A stretch of 64,000 nt of DNA from Gammaproteobacteria bacterium (lineage in GTDB: Bacteria; Pseudomonadota; Gammaproteobacteria; Pseudomonadales; Pseudohongiellaceae), in assembly GCA_041395725.1 (NCBI GenBank), contig JAWKZW010000001.1, forward strand, positions 4,656,501 through 4,720,500. Direction: 5' to 3'. A program made the position numbers and the translations under genes. Of this stretch, positions 8,878 through 20,411 are shown one piece after another (within the stretch, counting starts at the first letter, position 1; each line of letters begins with the position of its first letter). The notes beneath the pieces were generated by a model. It was given only the letters and a program-made list of their open reading frames with translations. It had not been told where the DNA came from and did no database searches.

Positions 8878-9864
8878 TCAATGCAAACTTCTCGAACTCA
8901 GTGTATCCGGCAGCTTCACCGGCTTGTCCTCACCGGGCCGGGTGTCCTCTTCGCCAACGGCTTCGACGCCCCCTTTACCCTGATAAATGGTTTTAATCGC
9001 CGCACGGAGACTTTTGTGCCAGGAACGTTGCTTGATGCCAAAGGTGTCAAATATTTTTTTGCACGACAGTGTTGAGTTCGCGATCTCGGGCAGCGTGGGG
9101 AAAACTTCACTCATAGTGAAATTGTCGAGGAACTGGTAAATCTTTTCATCATGCTGAGATGCGTACTTGAGCACCTGCTGGACAAACTCGATTTCGGTCT
9201 TGGTCTCCAGACCACAATAGTGATACTCACCCCATACGCTGGCTTCACAATCCACCTGCCGACACACTGCCAGAATCACCCGGGCGACATCCTCGTTGGG
9301 GGTCGGACTGAAGCGTCGCTGCAGCACCGCCAGCTCTCCACCCTGTTTCTTGCACAGCCGAATCCAGGATTCAATGATGTCGTACTGGCGGCGCCCGAAA
9401 GTCCAGCCAACCCGAATAATCACGTGTTTGGCCAGTTTCTTCACTGCCAGCTCGCCCTGCAGGGCTGTGCTTCCATACACACCAACCGGGCTGGTAGCGT
9501 CCTGCTCGTTGTACCCGAGCCGCTTCCCGCCGTCGAAAACGTAACAGGTGGACAGGTGCAACATGGGAATACCCTGACGCTCACAGATGCCGGCCAGCAG
9601 GGCGGGATGATCTCTTTGCACCAGCGCGCATTCCTGTCGCGCAGTCTCCGCCGCAACAAGTGCCGTCTGGGAGCCTGGCTCGAAAGTGTGCAGGTTGATC
9701 AACTGGTCGGGGTGATAGCTCTTTATAAACTGATCAAGCACGGAGTTATCCGCAGATTGCAACAGGCTTGCCGGCAGCAGGGAGAAGTTCACCCCCTGTT
9801 GTGTCAACAACTCCAGAAGTTCCTGTCCAGTGGGCGACTCGGCGCCCGCAATCATCAATTTCAC
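8878..9864 (-). CDS. RmlD-like NAD(P)-binding SDR protein
   Basis: Protein of 328 residues of the extended SDR type, resembling dTDP-4-dehydrorhamnose reductase (RmlD) and related sugar-nucleotide-binding proteins. Seen: an N-terminal beta strand and loop GAESPTGQELL, LSTCYVFDGGK near residue 107 and VGVYGSTALQGELAV near residue 127. In active RmlD enzymes the last region reads YxxxK; here the tyrosine is followed by GSTA, so the lysine is missing. A C-terminal tail of about 30 charged residues (GEEDTRPGEDKPVK) is added. It is the first gene of a unit with moeA. No rhamnose pathway genes are nearby, so a sensory or binding role is as likely as catalysis. Confidence 0.75.
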   Translation of the reverse strand: MKLMIAGAESPTGQELLELLTQQGVNFSLLPASLLQSADNSVLDQFIKSYHPDQLINLHTFEPGSQTALVAAETARQECALVQRDHPALLAGICERQGIPMLHLSTCYVFDGGKRLGYNEQDATSPVGVYGSTALQGELAVKKLAKHVIIRVGWTFGRRQYDIIESWIRLCKKQGGELAVLQRRFSPTPNEDVARVILAVCRQVDCEASVWGEYHYCGLETKTEIEFVQQVLKYASQHDEKIYQFLDNFTMSEVFPTLPEIANSTLSCKKIFDTFGIKQRSWHKSLRAAIKTIYQGKGGVEAVGEEDTRPGEDKPVKLPDTLSSRSLH

Positions 9865-10116
9865 TTGGAAAACTCTCAGCAGCGGCTAGACAGCAGATCA
9901 GCTGTCTGACTTCCAGACACCAGGCTTGAAGCGCTAATTATAGGTACCCTGAAGCGTTTTCACTACAGCCGTTGCGTATGTCTGCAGGACGCGCCCGGGA
10001 ATTGACTCAAGTCACTTTCGCCAAGCGTGCCTGACAAAGTTTCTCGCCGGTGGACGAACTGTAACCCCAGGGGCTTTTGACACCAGCAGACTATCACCAG
10101 ACGACTGGTATAAGAA

Positions 10117-10153
10117 GCCCTCTGCTTCGACTGTCACCGTCGAAGCAGAGGGC
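10117..10153 (-). terminator. rho-independent terminator of ssb
   Basis: A perfect 15-bp stem, GCCCTCTGCTTCGAC against its complement, with a 7-base loop, begins 4 bases past the ssb stop codon. Read on the minus strand it is followed by TTCTTAT, a short T-rich tract. Confidence 0.8.
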
Positions 10154-10156
10154 CAT

Positions 10157-10612
10157 TCAGAAAGGAATGTCGTCGTCGAAGTTATCAAAGTTGGCTGGCG
10201 CCTGCTGCGGCTCCGATCTGGGTGCCGCCTGGGACGCCCCAGCCTGTCCAAAGTCCGATGCCCCCTGACCTGCACCCCGGGAATCCAGCATCTGCATCTC
10301 GTTCGCGACTATCTCGGTAGCATAACGCTTGACACCATCCTGCTCCCAGGAGCGGGTCTGAAGGCGACCCTCTACATACAGCTTTGAGCCCTTTCGAACG
10401 TATTCGCCGACAATCTCGGCCAGACGGTTGAAAAATACCACCCGATGCCACTCGGTCTTCTCGACGTTCTCACCGGAACTCTTGTCTTTCCAGGACTCTG
10501 AGGTGGCCAGAGTCAGGTTCACTACGGCACCCCCGGTTGGCATATACCGAACTTCCGGGTCACCGCCCACGTTACCGACCAGTATTACCTTGTTTACACC
10601 TCGACTTGCCAC
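10157..10612 (-). CDS. ssb: single-stranded DNA-binding protein SSB
   Basis: Protein of 151 residues that coats single-stranded DNA in replication, repair and recombination. The OB-fold occupies residues 1-110, starting MASRGVNKVILVGNVGGDPEVRY and containing TEWHRVVFFNRLAEI and YVEGRLQTRSWEQDG. A Gln/Ala/Pro-rich linker leads to the acidic tail DNFDDDIPF, the docking site for partner proteins. It is transcribed divergently from uvrA across a gap of about 970 bases; the two genes are also close in Pseudomonas. A perfect terminator follows. No convincing LexA box (CTG-N10-CAG) was found upstream. Confidence 0.98.
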   Translation of the reverse strand: MASRGVNKVILVGNVGGDPEVRYMPTGGAVVNLTLATSESWKDKSSGENVEKTEWHRVVFFNRLAEIVGEYVRKGSKLYVEGRLQTRSWEQDGVKRYATEIVANEMQMLDSRGAGQGASDFGQAGASQAAPRSEPQQAPANFDNFDDDIPF

Positions 10613-11585
10613 CTTGACCTCCCGTCAGAATAATCCGCCTGTTTGCTCTGGTAAGTCTATACCATGAGGCTGGCATAGAGAAATAAATCGGCGGATTAAA
10701 ACAAGGGCCATCTCCAGAAACTTCTGGTCAAGTTGGACTTATCGGAGGACCGGTAAGGTAAGGGCCGTGCATACTGGATGACCTCCTGGTGTCGTTCCTT
10801 GCCCGTGCTATTCATGCGTATCGTCCTGCTGACTGACAATGATGCTCGGCGGAAGAGGTTCAGGATTTGTGGGCTTTCCAGTGCTGATCATTACGCTACA
10901 ACTTTGTTTCAACAGACTTTGAGCGCTTTGAGAAGCTGAAGGTTTAAGGCGTTCGCCTCTCACCCTGCCGCTGGCCCACTATGAAATTGGTTACGCCGCC
11001 ACCCCCCGGCTGGAAACCTGGCATTTTTGCGAACAGTGAGGTGCTGGCTTCTGAATCGAAGACTCGATCAACTTGCATTCACTGCCATGCTTTATCTGAT
11101 ATCACCGAGACAAGGCGCATCAGATAAGCAGCCGTGACAGGAAAGAATCGCATCCGGCAGTCCAGGAGCAAAACAAGGCTGCTCTTGGTTGAAGCCAGGA
11201 CGCATCAGACTTCACCTCACTCGAGGCGGCTGACCAGGCTGTGACCCGCGGCGATCAAAGACCAGCGCCGAGTGAAGAAAAATGACCGCCTTCCAGGGCA
11301 TTTTTCGTAGTGAGGGTACCCCGGAGGGGCGCGGTCTGCCGCGGGCCACAGCCTGGTCAGCCGCCGCCGCTCGAAGCCCGAATACTCTCACGATTCAGCT
11401 GTCTATGATTCACGAAAACTCTGCTGGAACTACTTTAATCCTTTGCAACAATTAACCAGAGCCTGCACAGACCAATGTGAAAGAAAGAAAAGAACTTCCG
11501 TTAATTCGAGGATCAGCTTTACTCCCGTAAGCAATTCTTCAGATAATGGGCGGTTTGTTTTCCAGACAGTGCAGCCAGGCGGTTC
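10613..11585. other. 973-bp intergenic region between divergent ssb and uvrA
   Basis: I find no gene with a ribosome binding site and coding-like composition in it. It holds several inverted repeats: TAATCCGCC (10631-10639) with GGCGGATTA (10690-10698) upstream of ssb, TTATCTGAT with ATCAGATAA (about 11092-11126), and the large palindrome at 11217-11373. A 41-codon frame starting at about 10815 has no ribosome binding site and is not called. The region may hold remains of a mobile element, but I cannot identify a transposase. Confidence 0.6.
11217..11373. repeat. large inverted-repeat structure upstream of uvrA
   Basis: Arms 11225-11252 and 11338-11365 are complementary at 27 of 28 positions (GGCGGCTGACCAGGCTGTG-A/G-CCCGCGGC) and enclose about 85 bases. 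Inside lie a second pair TCACTCG/CGAGTGA (11217-11223, 11269-11275) and a small hairpin with GAAAAATG and CATTTTTC arms (about 11278-11307). Function unknown. It could be a non-autonomous element or a structured RNA. Confidence 0.75.
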
Positions 11586-14414
<2,829 letters not shown>

Positions 14415-14718
14415 GCGGCAGAAAGCCCGCCAGCGAGTGGCACCGGCAGTGGCGGTAAAGACAGCCGCTTTTCCACGTATTCTGTAGGGAATTCATCGAA
14501 TCGGTGGGTAAAAATGTAACAGTCTGCAATTTTCTGACCCGGTTCCGCTGAACGGCCCCCGAATTCGGGCCATTGTCCCGCCACAAACCCTTCATTCATT
14601 TGCATTTTCAGCTGGAAAATCGTACCTTCTGGGGCAGGTATAGATGCGAATACCAAAGCTATCCAGCGTTGTGGCCCGAAAGGGTTGCGACCACTCCTCA
14701 AAATAATGAAACGGAGCA
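14415..14718 (+). promoter_or_regulatory. uvrA-hydroxylase intergenic region with candidate sigma70 promoter
   Basis: This 304-base gap contains no gene. A possible promoter for the hydroxylase operon is TTGCAT (14600-14605), a 17-base spacer and TACCTT (14623-14628). The spacer itself contains a near-palindrome, TTTCAGCTGGAAA, that could be an operator. The match to consensus is partial. Confidence 0.3.
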
Positions 14719-15309
14719 ATGTCAGTGAACCCTAAACTAACACGCAGACGTTTTATCAAGGGGGTAATTTTCTCCGGTGCCGCCGCTTCAACCGGTGCCA
14801 GCTTTTACCTTGCGAACGCCCAGTCCGGGCAGAACGCCGCAGAGCGCTTGATAAACCTTAACGTAAACGGGCGAACCAGGCCTGTCGATGTCCTGCCATC
14901 CGAGACCCTTGCCTACACGCTTCGCTACAAGCTTGACCTGACCGGTACCAAGATCGGCTGTAATCGTGGTGAGTGTGGAGCCTGCACGGTGCATATCGAT
15001 GGCGTCCCCAACTACGCCTGTTCAGTTCTGACTCACAACGTCCGGGGCCGCGCAGTGACCACCATCGAAGGCATCAAGGCCGCCGATGGCACCCTGCATC
15101 CGGTACAGGCGGCTTTCGTTGCGGAAAACGCACCGCAATGCGGTTTCTGCACACCGGGCCAGGTGATGTCTGCAGTAGCCTTGTTGCGGGATAACCCCAG
15201 GCCGACCAGAGAAGAAGCCATCCAGGCCATGTCTGGCAATCTTTGTCGGTGTGGTGCCTATGAACATTATCTGAATGGCGTGATGCGCGCCTCGGGGCAA
15301 TTAGTATGA
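14719..15309 (+). CDS. 2Fe-2S subunit of periplasmic xanthine dehydrogenase-family enzyme (PaoA-like)
   Basis: Small iron-sulfur subunit of 196 residues. It carries a twin-arginine signal (TRRRFIKG at about 8-15, then a hydrophobic segment), so it is folded in the cytosol and exported by Tat. The plant-type [2Fe-2S] cluster motif CNRGECGACTV is near residue 79 with a further Cys near 98. The second cluster motif CGFCTPGQ is near 138 with CRCGAY near 175. E. coli PaoA (YagT) has the same Tat tag on this subunit. Its stop overlaps the next start (ATGA), showing translational coupling. ATG 14719 has GGAG only 2 bases away; in-frame GTG 14725 has better spacing and may be the real start. Confidence 0.92.
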   Translation: MSVNPKLTRRRFIKGVIFSGAAASTGASFYLANAQSGQNAAERLINLNVNGRTRPVDVLPSETLAYTLRYKLDLTGTKIGCNRGECGACTVHIDGVPNYACSVLTHNVRGRAVTTIEGIKAADGTLHPVQAAFVAENAPQCGFCTPGQVMSAVALLRDNPRPTREEAIQAMSGNLCRCGAYEHYLNGVMRASGQLV

Positions 15310-17741
15310 CTATGCACATTGGAAAAGATTTCACGCCACCTGATGTGCCTGGCAAGGTCACAGGTGAGATCAAATACGCTGAGGATCACAAGCGCGAAGG
15401 CATGGTTTTTGCGCGCATCCTGACGAGCCCCCTGCCCAGCGGCAGGGTAGTCAATATCGACTATGCGGAAGCGTTGCGAATGGACGGCGTAGTGGGTGTT
15501 TTTACGGCCGACGATCTGCCTCCCGTGCCACCGCCGGGCAACCCCGCGCTGGCCTCCGACTACGTCACCTTCGTCGGCCAGCCCATTCTGGCGGTCGCGG
15601 CCGTCACTGAAGAAATCGCCGAAAGTGCCATTGCACGTATCCGCGTGGACTTCGAGCGGCGAAATTTCGTGGTCGACCCACTGGTCAGCCTCACACCTGG
15701 CGGACCGAATGCCTACCCTGAGGGTAACGTACTGGTTCGTACCCAGGAAGAAGGCCCGGAAGGCGCGCCCATCGTCGGCGCCGAAATTCGAGACATCAAG
15801 TGGCCTCAGTCAGCCATTGACGCGATCCGGGAAGGCCGCGAGCCAGTCGGCGGCGAGTTTACCCAGGAATGGGCATTCGGTGATGTCGACGCCGGCTTTG
15901 CGGAAGCGGCCCACATTATCGAAGAGCCCTTCGTCACCATGGGTTACCCACACCACTCTCTGGAAGCCCGTACCTGTATGGCCTACTGGGAAAATGGCAA
16001 GTGCTATTTTGCCGGCTCGTCCCAGAGCCAGAGTGCCAACGACAATGGCCTGGCGCGGATGCTGAATATCCCCGAAGCGGACCTGGTATTCATCAACGAA
16101 GCTACAGGTGGTGGGTTCGGTTCCAAGATCGGTCCCTACCCTTACATGGCCATCACCGGTAATTTCGCCCGGATGCTGAACCGCCCGGTGCAGACCCGCA
16201 TTACCCGGGAACAGGAGTTTTATATCGGTTCTGCGCGCTCCGGCATGCAAGGCTGGATCAAAGTCGGTGTCAAGGCTGACGGCAAAGTTTCCGCAGTCGA
16301 CCTGGCCATCGTTAACGACGGCGGTGCGACCGGCGGCGGCAGCGGCAACTCCTCTGCCGCGCACGTTACTATTGCCTACCAGCCGGAGTCCATGCGCTAC
16401 CGGGGAATATCTGTTTATACCAATACCACGCCTCGAGGCGCCCAACGGGGGCCCGGCCAGAATGAAATGGCTTCGGTGCTGGCACCTATCACCGATAAGG
16501 TAGCCAGAACTGTTGGTATGGACCGGGTTGCATTTCGTCGTGTCAACGCCGCCAACAGCCAGGGTTTCCAGGGTGGCAGTCGCGGCCCGCTGACCAGCGC
16601 CTTCGTCACTGAAGCGCTGGACCAGGGTGAGCGCCTGTTTGGCTGGCAGGACAAGATCAGCCAGCCAAAACGCAACGGCAGCAAGGTACGCGGCGTAGGT
16701 ATCGGTATCGGCTATCACGGCGCCGGCAGTCGCGGCTATGACGGCCTGGTCCGAATCGCGCCGGATGGCAAAGTGCACATTCACAGCGGCGTCGGTAACC
16801 TGGGTACTTATTCCTACGCAGCAACCTGCCGGGTGGCAGCGGAGGCTTTGCAGGTACCCTGGGAAAATTGCGAGATACATAACGCCAGAACTGACCGACA
16901 CCTGCCCCACAGCTCCGGCCAGGGTGGCAGTAATACCATCTTCACCCACAGTCGGACCAACTGGGTCGCAGCCCAGGATGCCATCACCAAGATGAAGGAA
17001 ATCGCCGCAGCCGAACTGGGTGGTTCGGCGGACGACTACGAGATCGGTGGTGAGCGGGTATTCCTCAGCAGCGATCCGGATCAGGGATTGACTTATGCCG
17101 AAGCGGCTCAGCGCGCAATAGCCATGGGCGGAAAATTCAGCGGCATGGAATACCCCGATGACATCAACCCGATCACCCAGCGTGCCGTCCAAGGTCTGCA
17201 GGGAACCGGTCTGGTTGGCGTGGCGAAGGACAATATTCCGGGTCAGGGACAGCCGCCGGGAATTCAGGTTGGTTTCTGCGAAATCGAGCTGGATCTGGAC
17301 ACCGGCAAGTACGAAATCCTTGACTACGCGATGGTTGCCGATTGTGGCACCGTCGTGCACCCCAAGAACTTCAACAATGCCATGCGTGGCGGCGCAGTCT
17401 GGGGCGTAGGACTTACCAGTCTTGAGCGCCATGTCTACGATCCGCAGAACGGCCTGCCAGCCAACGTCGGTCTTTACCAGAGTAAGCCTCCTACTTACAA
17501 GGATGTGAATCTGAACACCAAGATCGCCGCGGTGAACATCCCGGATCCGCAGAATCCAGTGGGTGCTCGCGGTATTGGTGAACCGACTCAGGGCGCCTCA
17601 GCAGCCGCCCTGGCGAGCGCCATATCCGACGCGCTCGACGGCCACCTGTTCAACACGGCGCCGACCACCACGGATATGATCATCAATCACTTGGCTGGTA
17701 ATTCCTACAGCTCCAAGACTCTAAAAACTAATACATTCTGA
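15306..17741 (+). CDS. molybdopterin-binding subunit, xanthine dehydrogenase family (PaoC/CoxL-like)
   Basis: Catalytic Moco subunit of 811 residues that would hydroxylate an aldehyde or N-heterocycle, passing electrons to the 2Fe-2S and FAD subunits. Seen: an N-terminal a/b hammerhead region (DVPGKVTGEIKYAED), the Gly-rich GGGFGSKIG motif near residue 269, RGPGQNEMA near 384, the cofactor loop SSGQGGSNT near 537, and GARGIGEP with the catalytic Glu near residue 759. Length is typical of CoxL/PaoC proteins. It has no signal peptide of its own, so export must be by riding with the Tat-tagged small subunit. Substrate is unknown; isoquinoline-type and aldehyde oxidases are both possible. Confidence 0.93.
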   Translation: MTMHIGKDFTPPDVPGKVTGEIKYAEDHKREGMVFARILTSPLPSGRVVNIDYAEALRMDGVVGVFTADDLPPVPPPGNPALASDYVTFVGQPILAVAAVTEEIAESAIARIRVDFERRNFVVDPLVSLTPGGPNAYPEGNVLVRTQEEGPEGAPIVGAEIRDIKWPQSAIDAIREGREPVGGEFTQEWAFGDVDAGFAEAAHIIEEPFVTMGYPHHSLEARTCMAYWENGKCYFAGSSQSQSANDNGLARMLNIPEADLVFINEATGGGFGSKIGPYPYMAITGNFARMLNRPVQTRITREQEFYIGSARSGMQGWIKVGVKADGKVSAVDLAIVNDGGATGGGSGNSSAAHVTIAYQPESMRYRGISVYTNTTPRGAQRGPGQNEMASVLAPITDKVARTVGMDRVAFRRVNAANSQGFQGGSRGPLTSAFVTEALDQGERLFGWQDKISQPKRNGSKVRGVGIGIGYHGAGSRGYDGLVRIAPDGKVHIHSGVGNLGTYSYAATCRVAAEALQVPWENCEIHNARTDRHLPHSSGQGGSNTIFTHSRTNWVAAQDAITKMKEIAAAELGGSADDYEIGGERVFLSSDPDQGLTYAEAAQRAIAMGGKFSGMEYPDDINPITQRAVQGLQGTGLVGVAKDNIPGQGQPPGIQVGFCEIELDLDTGKYEILDYAMVADCGTVVHPKNFNNAMRGGAVWGVGLTSLERHVYDPQNGLPANVGLYQSKPPTYKDVNLNTKIAAVNIPDPQNPVGARGIGEPTQGASAAALASAISDALDGHLFNTAPTTTDMIINHLAGNSYSSKTLKTNTF

Positions 17742-17749
17742 GGTTCACT

Positions 17750-18739
17750 ATGCCATCACATGATGTAATGCCAAATATGGAGCTCTACCAGCCCGCCCGG
17801 GTTGAGGAAGCTCTTGACATAGCTGACCGACTGGCAGAAAGAGGTTGGTTGGTGGGCGGCGGTCAGGATACCTACGGCTGGCTGAAGGACCGCGCCAAAT
17901 CGGTAGACGCACTGATCGACCTCAGCGGAATCGAGTCGCTGCGAGGCATCCGGGAGACTGCCGACGGCATCGAAATCGGCGCTCTGACGACCCTGACTGA
18001 AATCGCCAACAGCGACCTGATCCAGTCAAGGTATTCCCTGCTGTCCGATGCAGCCCGGGTCGTTGCGAGTCCTCAGATTCGCAACATCGGTACCCTTGGC
18101 GGCAACCTGTCTCAGGATGTGCGCTGCTGGTACTACCGCAGGGGTCTGTCCTGCTATCGCGCCGGCGGCAACCTGTGTTACGCGGACACCCCTGAAGGCA
18201 TGAACCGTGAACACTCGCTGTTCGAAGGCAGCCGCTGTGTAGCCGCCAGCGCATCAGACACCGCCCCGGCGGTAGTCGCACTGGATGCGACCATGGTGAT
18301 CCGCAGCGTCGACGGTGAGCGCACCGTGTCGGCTGAGGAATACTTCGTCGGACCTGCCTTGGACATCGAGAACACCACGGTTCTGCGACCGGGTGAAATT
18401 CTCACCGCAGTCAGGATCCCTGCTACCTGGGCCAACGCCACCTTCTACTTCGAGAAAGTGGCTGACCGCAACGTCTGGGATTTTTCCCTGGTGAACGTGG
18501 CGGCGGCTTTTCAGGTCAGCGGTGGCACAATCCAGAACAGCCGCATCGTGGCGGGTGCCGTACAGGCTACGCCGCGTCGACTGACCACCGTGGAAAATGC
18601 CGTGCGAGGTCAGGCCAAAAGTCTGGCGACCGGCGAATCCGTGGCGGCACTGGCAACCGAGGGGGCCAGAGAACTGGCTCACAACGGCTTCAAGGTGCCC
18701 CTGCTGCAGAACCTCGTCAAGCGGGCTATCAGCGCCTGA
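17750..18739 (+). CDS. FAD-binding (and 4Fe-4S) subunit of the hydroxylase (PaoB-like)
   Basis: Subunit of 329 residues that carries FAD and relays electrons from the Moco and 2Fe-2S subunits. The FAD-binding PCMH-type domain is seen as GWLVGGGQDTYGW near residue 32 and SPQIRNIGTLGGNLSQDVRC near 105-126. Between the FAD and C-terminal domains are four cysteines (about 126, 135, 143 and 163). This is the insertion that binds a [4Fe-4S] cluster in PaoB and 4-hydroxybenzoyl-CoA reductase. GAGG precedes the ATG and the gene lies 8 bases after the Moco subunit. A strong terminator closes the operon. No XdhC/PaoD maturation gene adjoins. Confidence 0.9.
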   Translation: MPSHDVMPNMELYQPARVEEALDIADRLAERGWLVGGGQDTYGWLKDRAKSVDALIDLSGIESLRGIRETADGIEIGALTTLTEIANSDLIQSRYSLLSDAARVVASPQIRNIGTLGGNLSQDVRCWYYRRGLSCYRAGGNLCYADTPEGMNREHSLFEGSRCVAASASDTAPAVVALDATMVIRSVDGERTVSAEEYFVGPALDIENTTVLRPGEILTAVRIPATWANATFYFEKVADRNVWDFSLVNVAAAFQVSGGTIQNSRIVAGAVQATPRRLTTVENAVRGQAKSLATGESVAALATEGARELAHNGFKVPLLQNLVKRAISA

Positions 18740-18757
18740 CAAAATCAGGCTCAGCAT

Positions 18758-18789
18758 AAAAAAGGCCGGCTTGTCAGCCGGCCTTTTTT
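18758..18789. terminator. bidirectional terminator after the hydroxylase operon
   Basis: Stem GGCCGGC/GCCGGCC with a 6-base loop, preceded by six A and followed by six T. It therefore works for the plus-strand operon and for the small minus-strand gene ending at 18813. Confidence 0.92.
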
Positions 18790-18812
18790 GTTAGACCCAA
18801 CAGGTCCTGGGT

Positions 18813-18926
18813 TTAAAACAATCCGCCTGCTAAAAAACCTACCAACATGATTACGACGTAACCTGTCAGTATCTTTAAGGCCACTGGCCCCAGTTTTTCG
18901 TGTCGTTCCTGCGTTGCTGCTCCCAT
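18813..18926 (-). CDS. 37-aa single-helix membrane peptide
   Basis: A small gene shorter than usual ORF cut-offs. A perfect AGGAGG (18934-18939) lies 7 bases before the ATG. The peptide has a charged head, MGAATQERHEKLG, then one hydrophobic helix (VALKILTGYVVIMLVGFLAGG) ending in LF, consistent with a one-pass inner-membrane protein with its N-terminus in the cytosol. It is convergent with the hydroxylase operon, sharing its terminator, and divergent from ppnN. I know no named family. The strong ribosome binding site and clean terminator make it likely to be translated. Confidence 0.75.
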   Translation of the reverse strand: MGAATQERHEKLGPVALKILTGYVVIMLVGFLAGGLF

Positions 18927-19028
18927 GTTCTTGCCTCCTGAGATACCATTTATCACACTGCAAAGAATACGAAAGACAGGGATGAACGTATTGATTCATA
19001 TCAGAAAATCAGCCACAGGACTTCAGAC

Positions 19029-20402
19029 TTGGATAAAGTAAAAGAGTGCTTCGTCAGGCCTTCCACCAGCCTGAATCTGCTTTCGCACCACGAAATTCAA
19101 TTGGCAATGGAAACCACGGAAGATGTTTTTCAGACTTTCAGGGACTGCGCGCTGGCGGTCCTCAACACCGGCAATGAAACCGACGATCCGGATCAGATGC
19201 TGCAGACATTTGCCGATTTTCAGGTTGAAATCGTACCTGAGTCCCGTGGCATCAAACTGCGGGTACAGAACGCACCCGCGTCGGCCTTTGTCGACGGAAA
19301 ACTGATCCGCGGTATTGAACAACACCTGTTCTCCGCACTCCGCGATATTGTCTATACCCAGGCCAAAATAGGGAGTCTCGGCGGCTTCGACATCTCTACC
19401 GGCGAGGGTATTACCGACACGGTATTCAGAATCTTACGCAACGCCAACGTCGTACAACCTAATCAGCCACCCCAATTGGTAGTGTGCTGGGGCGGTCATG
19501 CCATCAGCCGGACTGAGTACGACTATACCAAGGAAGTCGGCTACCAGCTCGGCCTGCGGGGCCTGGATATCGCAACCGGCTGCGGAATCGGCGCCATGAA
19601 AGGCCCGATGAAAGGAGCCATGATCGGACATGCCAAGCAGGCTATCGGCACAGGCAGGTATGTGGGGATTACCGAACCGGGCATCATCGCCTCGGAATCC
19701 CCCAACCCATCGGTCAACGAACTGGTCATTCTGCCGGATATTGAAAAGCGCCTGGAGGCATTCGTACGGCTCGCCCATACCATAATAGTGTTTCCCGGCG
19801 GGGTTGGTACTATCGAGGAGATTCTGTACCTGTTGGGCGTCGTGATGCGAGAAGAAAACCGCTCGATCCCGATACCGGTAATCCTTACCGCACCAACCGG
19901 TTACGAAGACTACTTCACAATGGTCGACCGTTTCATCCGCGATACGCTGGGCGAAGCCGCTACGGCTTACTATCAGGTAGTCAACGACAATGCCGCACTG
20001 GTCGCACAGCTTACCCGGCGCAATCTGAATCAGGTTATCGCACACAGAAGACGCCGTGACGAGTCCTACGCCTTTAACTGGGAACTGCATATTCCAGAAT
20101 CCATGCAGTCCCCGTTTCAGGTCACTCATGAGAACATGGCGGGGCTCAGGCTGTTCAGCGATCGGCCCTCAGCCCAACTGGTAGCCGATCTGCGCAGGGC
20201 GTTCTCGGGGATAGTGGCGGGCAACGTAAAACCCTACGGCATCAGGCAGGTGGAGCAGCACGGTCCTTACAGACTGCAGGGCGATCAATCCGTCATGCAG
20301 GCAATAGATAACCTGCTGGACGAATGCGTCGCCAACAAGCGCATGAAAATAGGCAGTCGGCAATACAGCCCCTGCTATGAACTGGTCAGTGTTGAGCGGT
20401 AG
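19029..20402 (+). CDS. ppnN: nucleotide 5'-monophosphate nucleosidase PpnN (LOG family)
   Basis: Cytosolic enzyme of 457 residues that hydrolyses nucleoside monophosphates, mainly pyrimidine and IMP/GMP, to base and ribose 5-phosphate. It matches E. coli PpnN (YgdH) along its length: FRDCALAVLNTG near residue 37, AFVDGKLIRGIEQH near 90, and the LOG motifs GCGIGAMKGPMKGA near 188 and FPGGVGTIEEILYLLG near 256, where the catalytic Glu lies. The start is TTG 19029, supported by AGGA (19017-19020) 8 bases upstream. E. coli PpnN is stimulated by (p)ppGpp. The gene is convergent with hemH, with only 9 bases between stops. Confidence 0.93.
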   Translation: MDKVKECFVRPSTSLNLLSHHEIQLAMETTEDVFQTFRDCALAVLNTGNETDDPDQMLQTFADFQVEIVPESRGIKLRVQNAPASAFVDGKLIRGIEQHLFSALRDIVYTQAKIGSLGGFDISTGEGITDTVFRILRNANVVQPNQPPQLVVCWGGHAISRTEYDYTKEVGYQLGLRGLDIATGCGIGAMKGPMKGAMIGHAKQAIGTGRYVGITEPGIIASESPNPSVNELVILPDIEKRLEAFVRLAHTIIVFPGGVGTIEEILYLLGVVMREENRSIPIPVILTAPTGYEDYFTMVDRFIRDTLGEAATAYYQVVNDNAALVAQLTRRNLNQVIAHRRRRDESYAFNWELHIPESMQSPFQVTHENMAGLRLFSDRPSAQLVADLRRAFSGIVAGNVKPYGIRQVEQHGPYRLQGDQSVMQAIDNLLDECVANKRMKIGSRQYSPCYELVSVER

Positions 20403-20411
20403 AAAGCAGGC

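Noticed and set aside
10815..10940. 41-codon frame in the ssb-uvrA gap
   Set aside because: No Shine-Dalgarno sequence and no distinctive product; too short to support alone.
11380..11585. Search for a LexA (SOS) box upstream of uvrA and ssb
   Set aside because: No CTG-N10-CAG site with a TA-rich centre was found; nothing reported.
15810..17432. 540-codon minus-strand open frame opposite the Moco subunit gene
   Set aside because: It is antisense to an unmistakable gene with all active-site motifs; high GC keeps the opposite frame open. No ribosome binding site or family motif.
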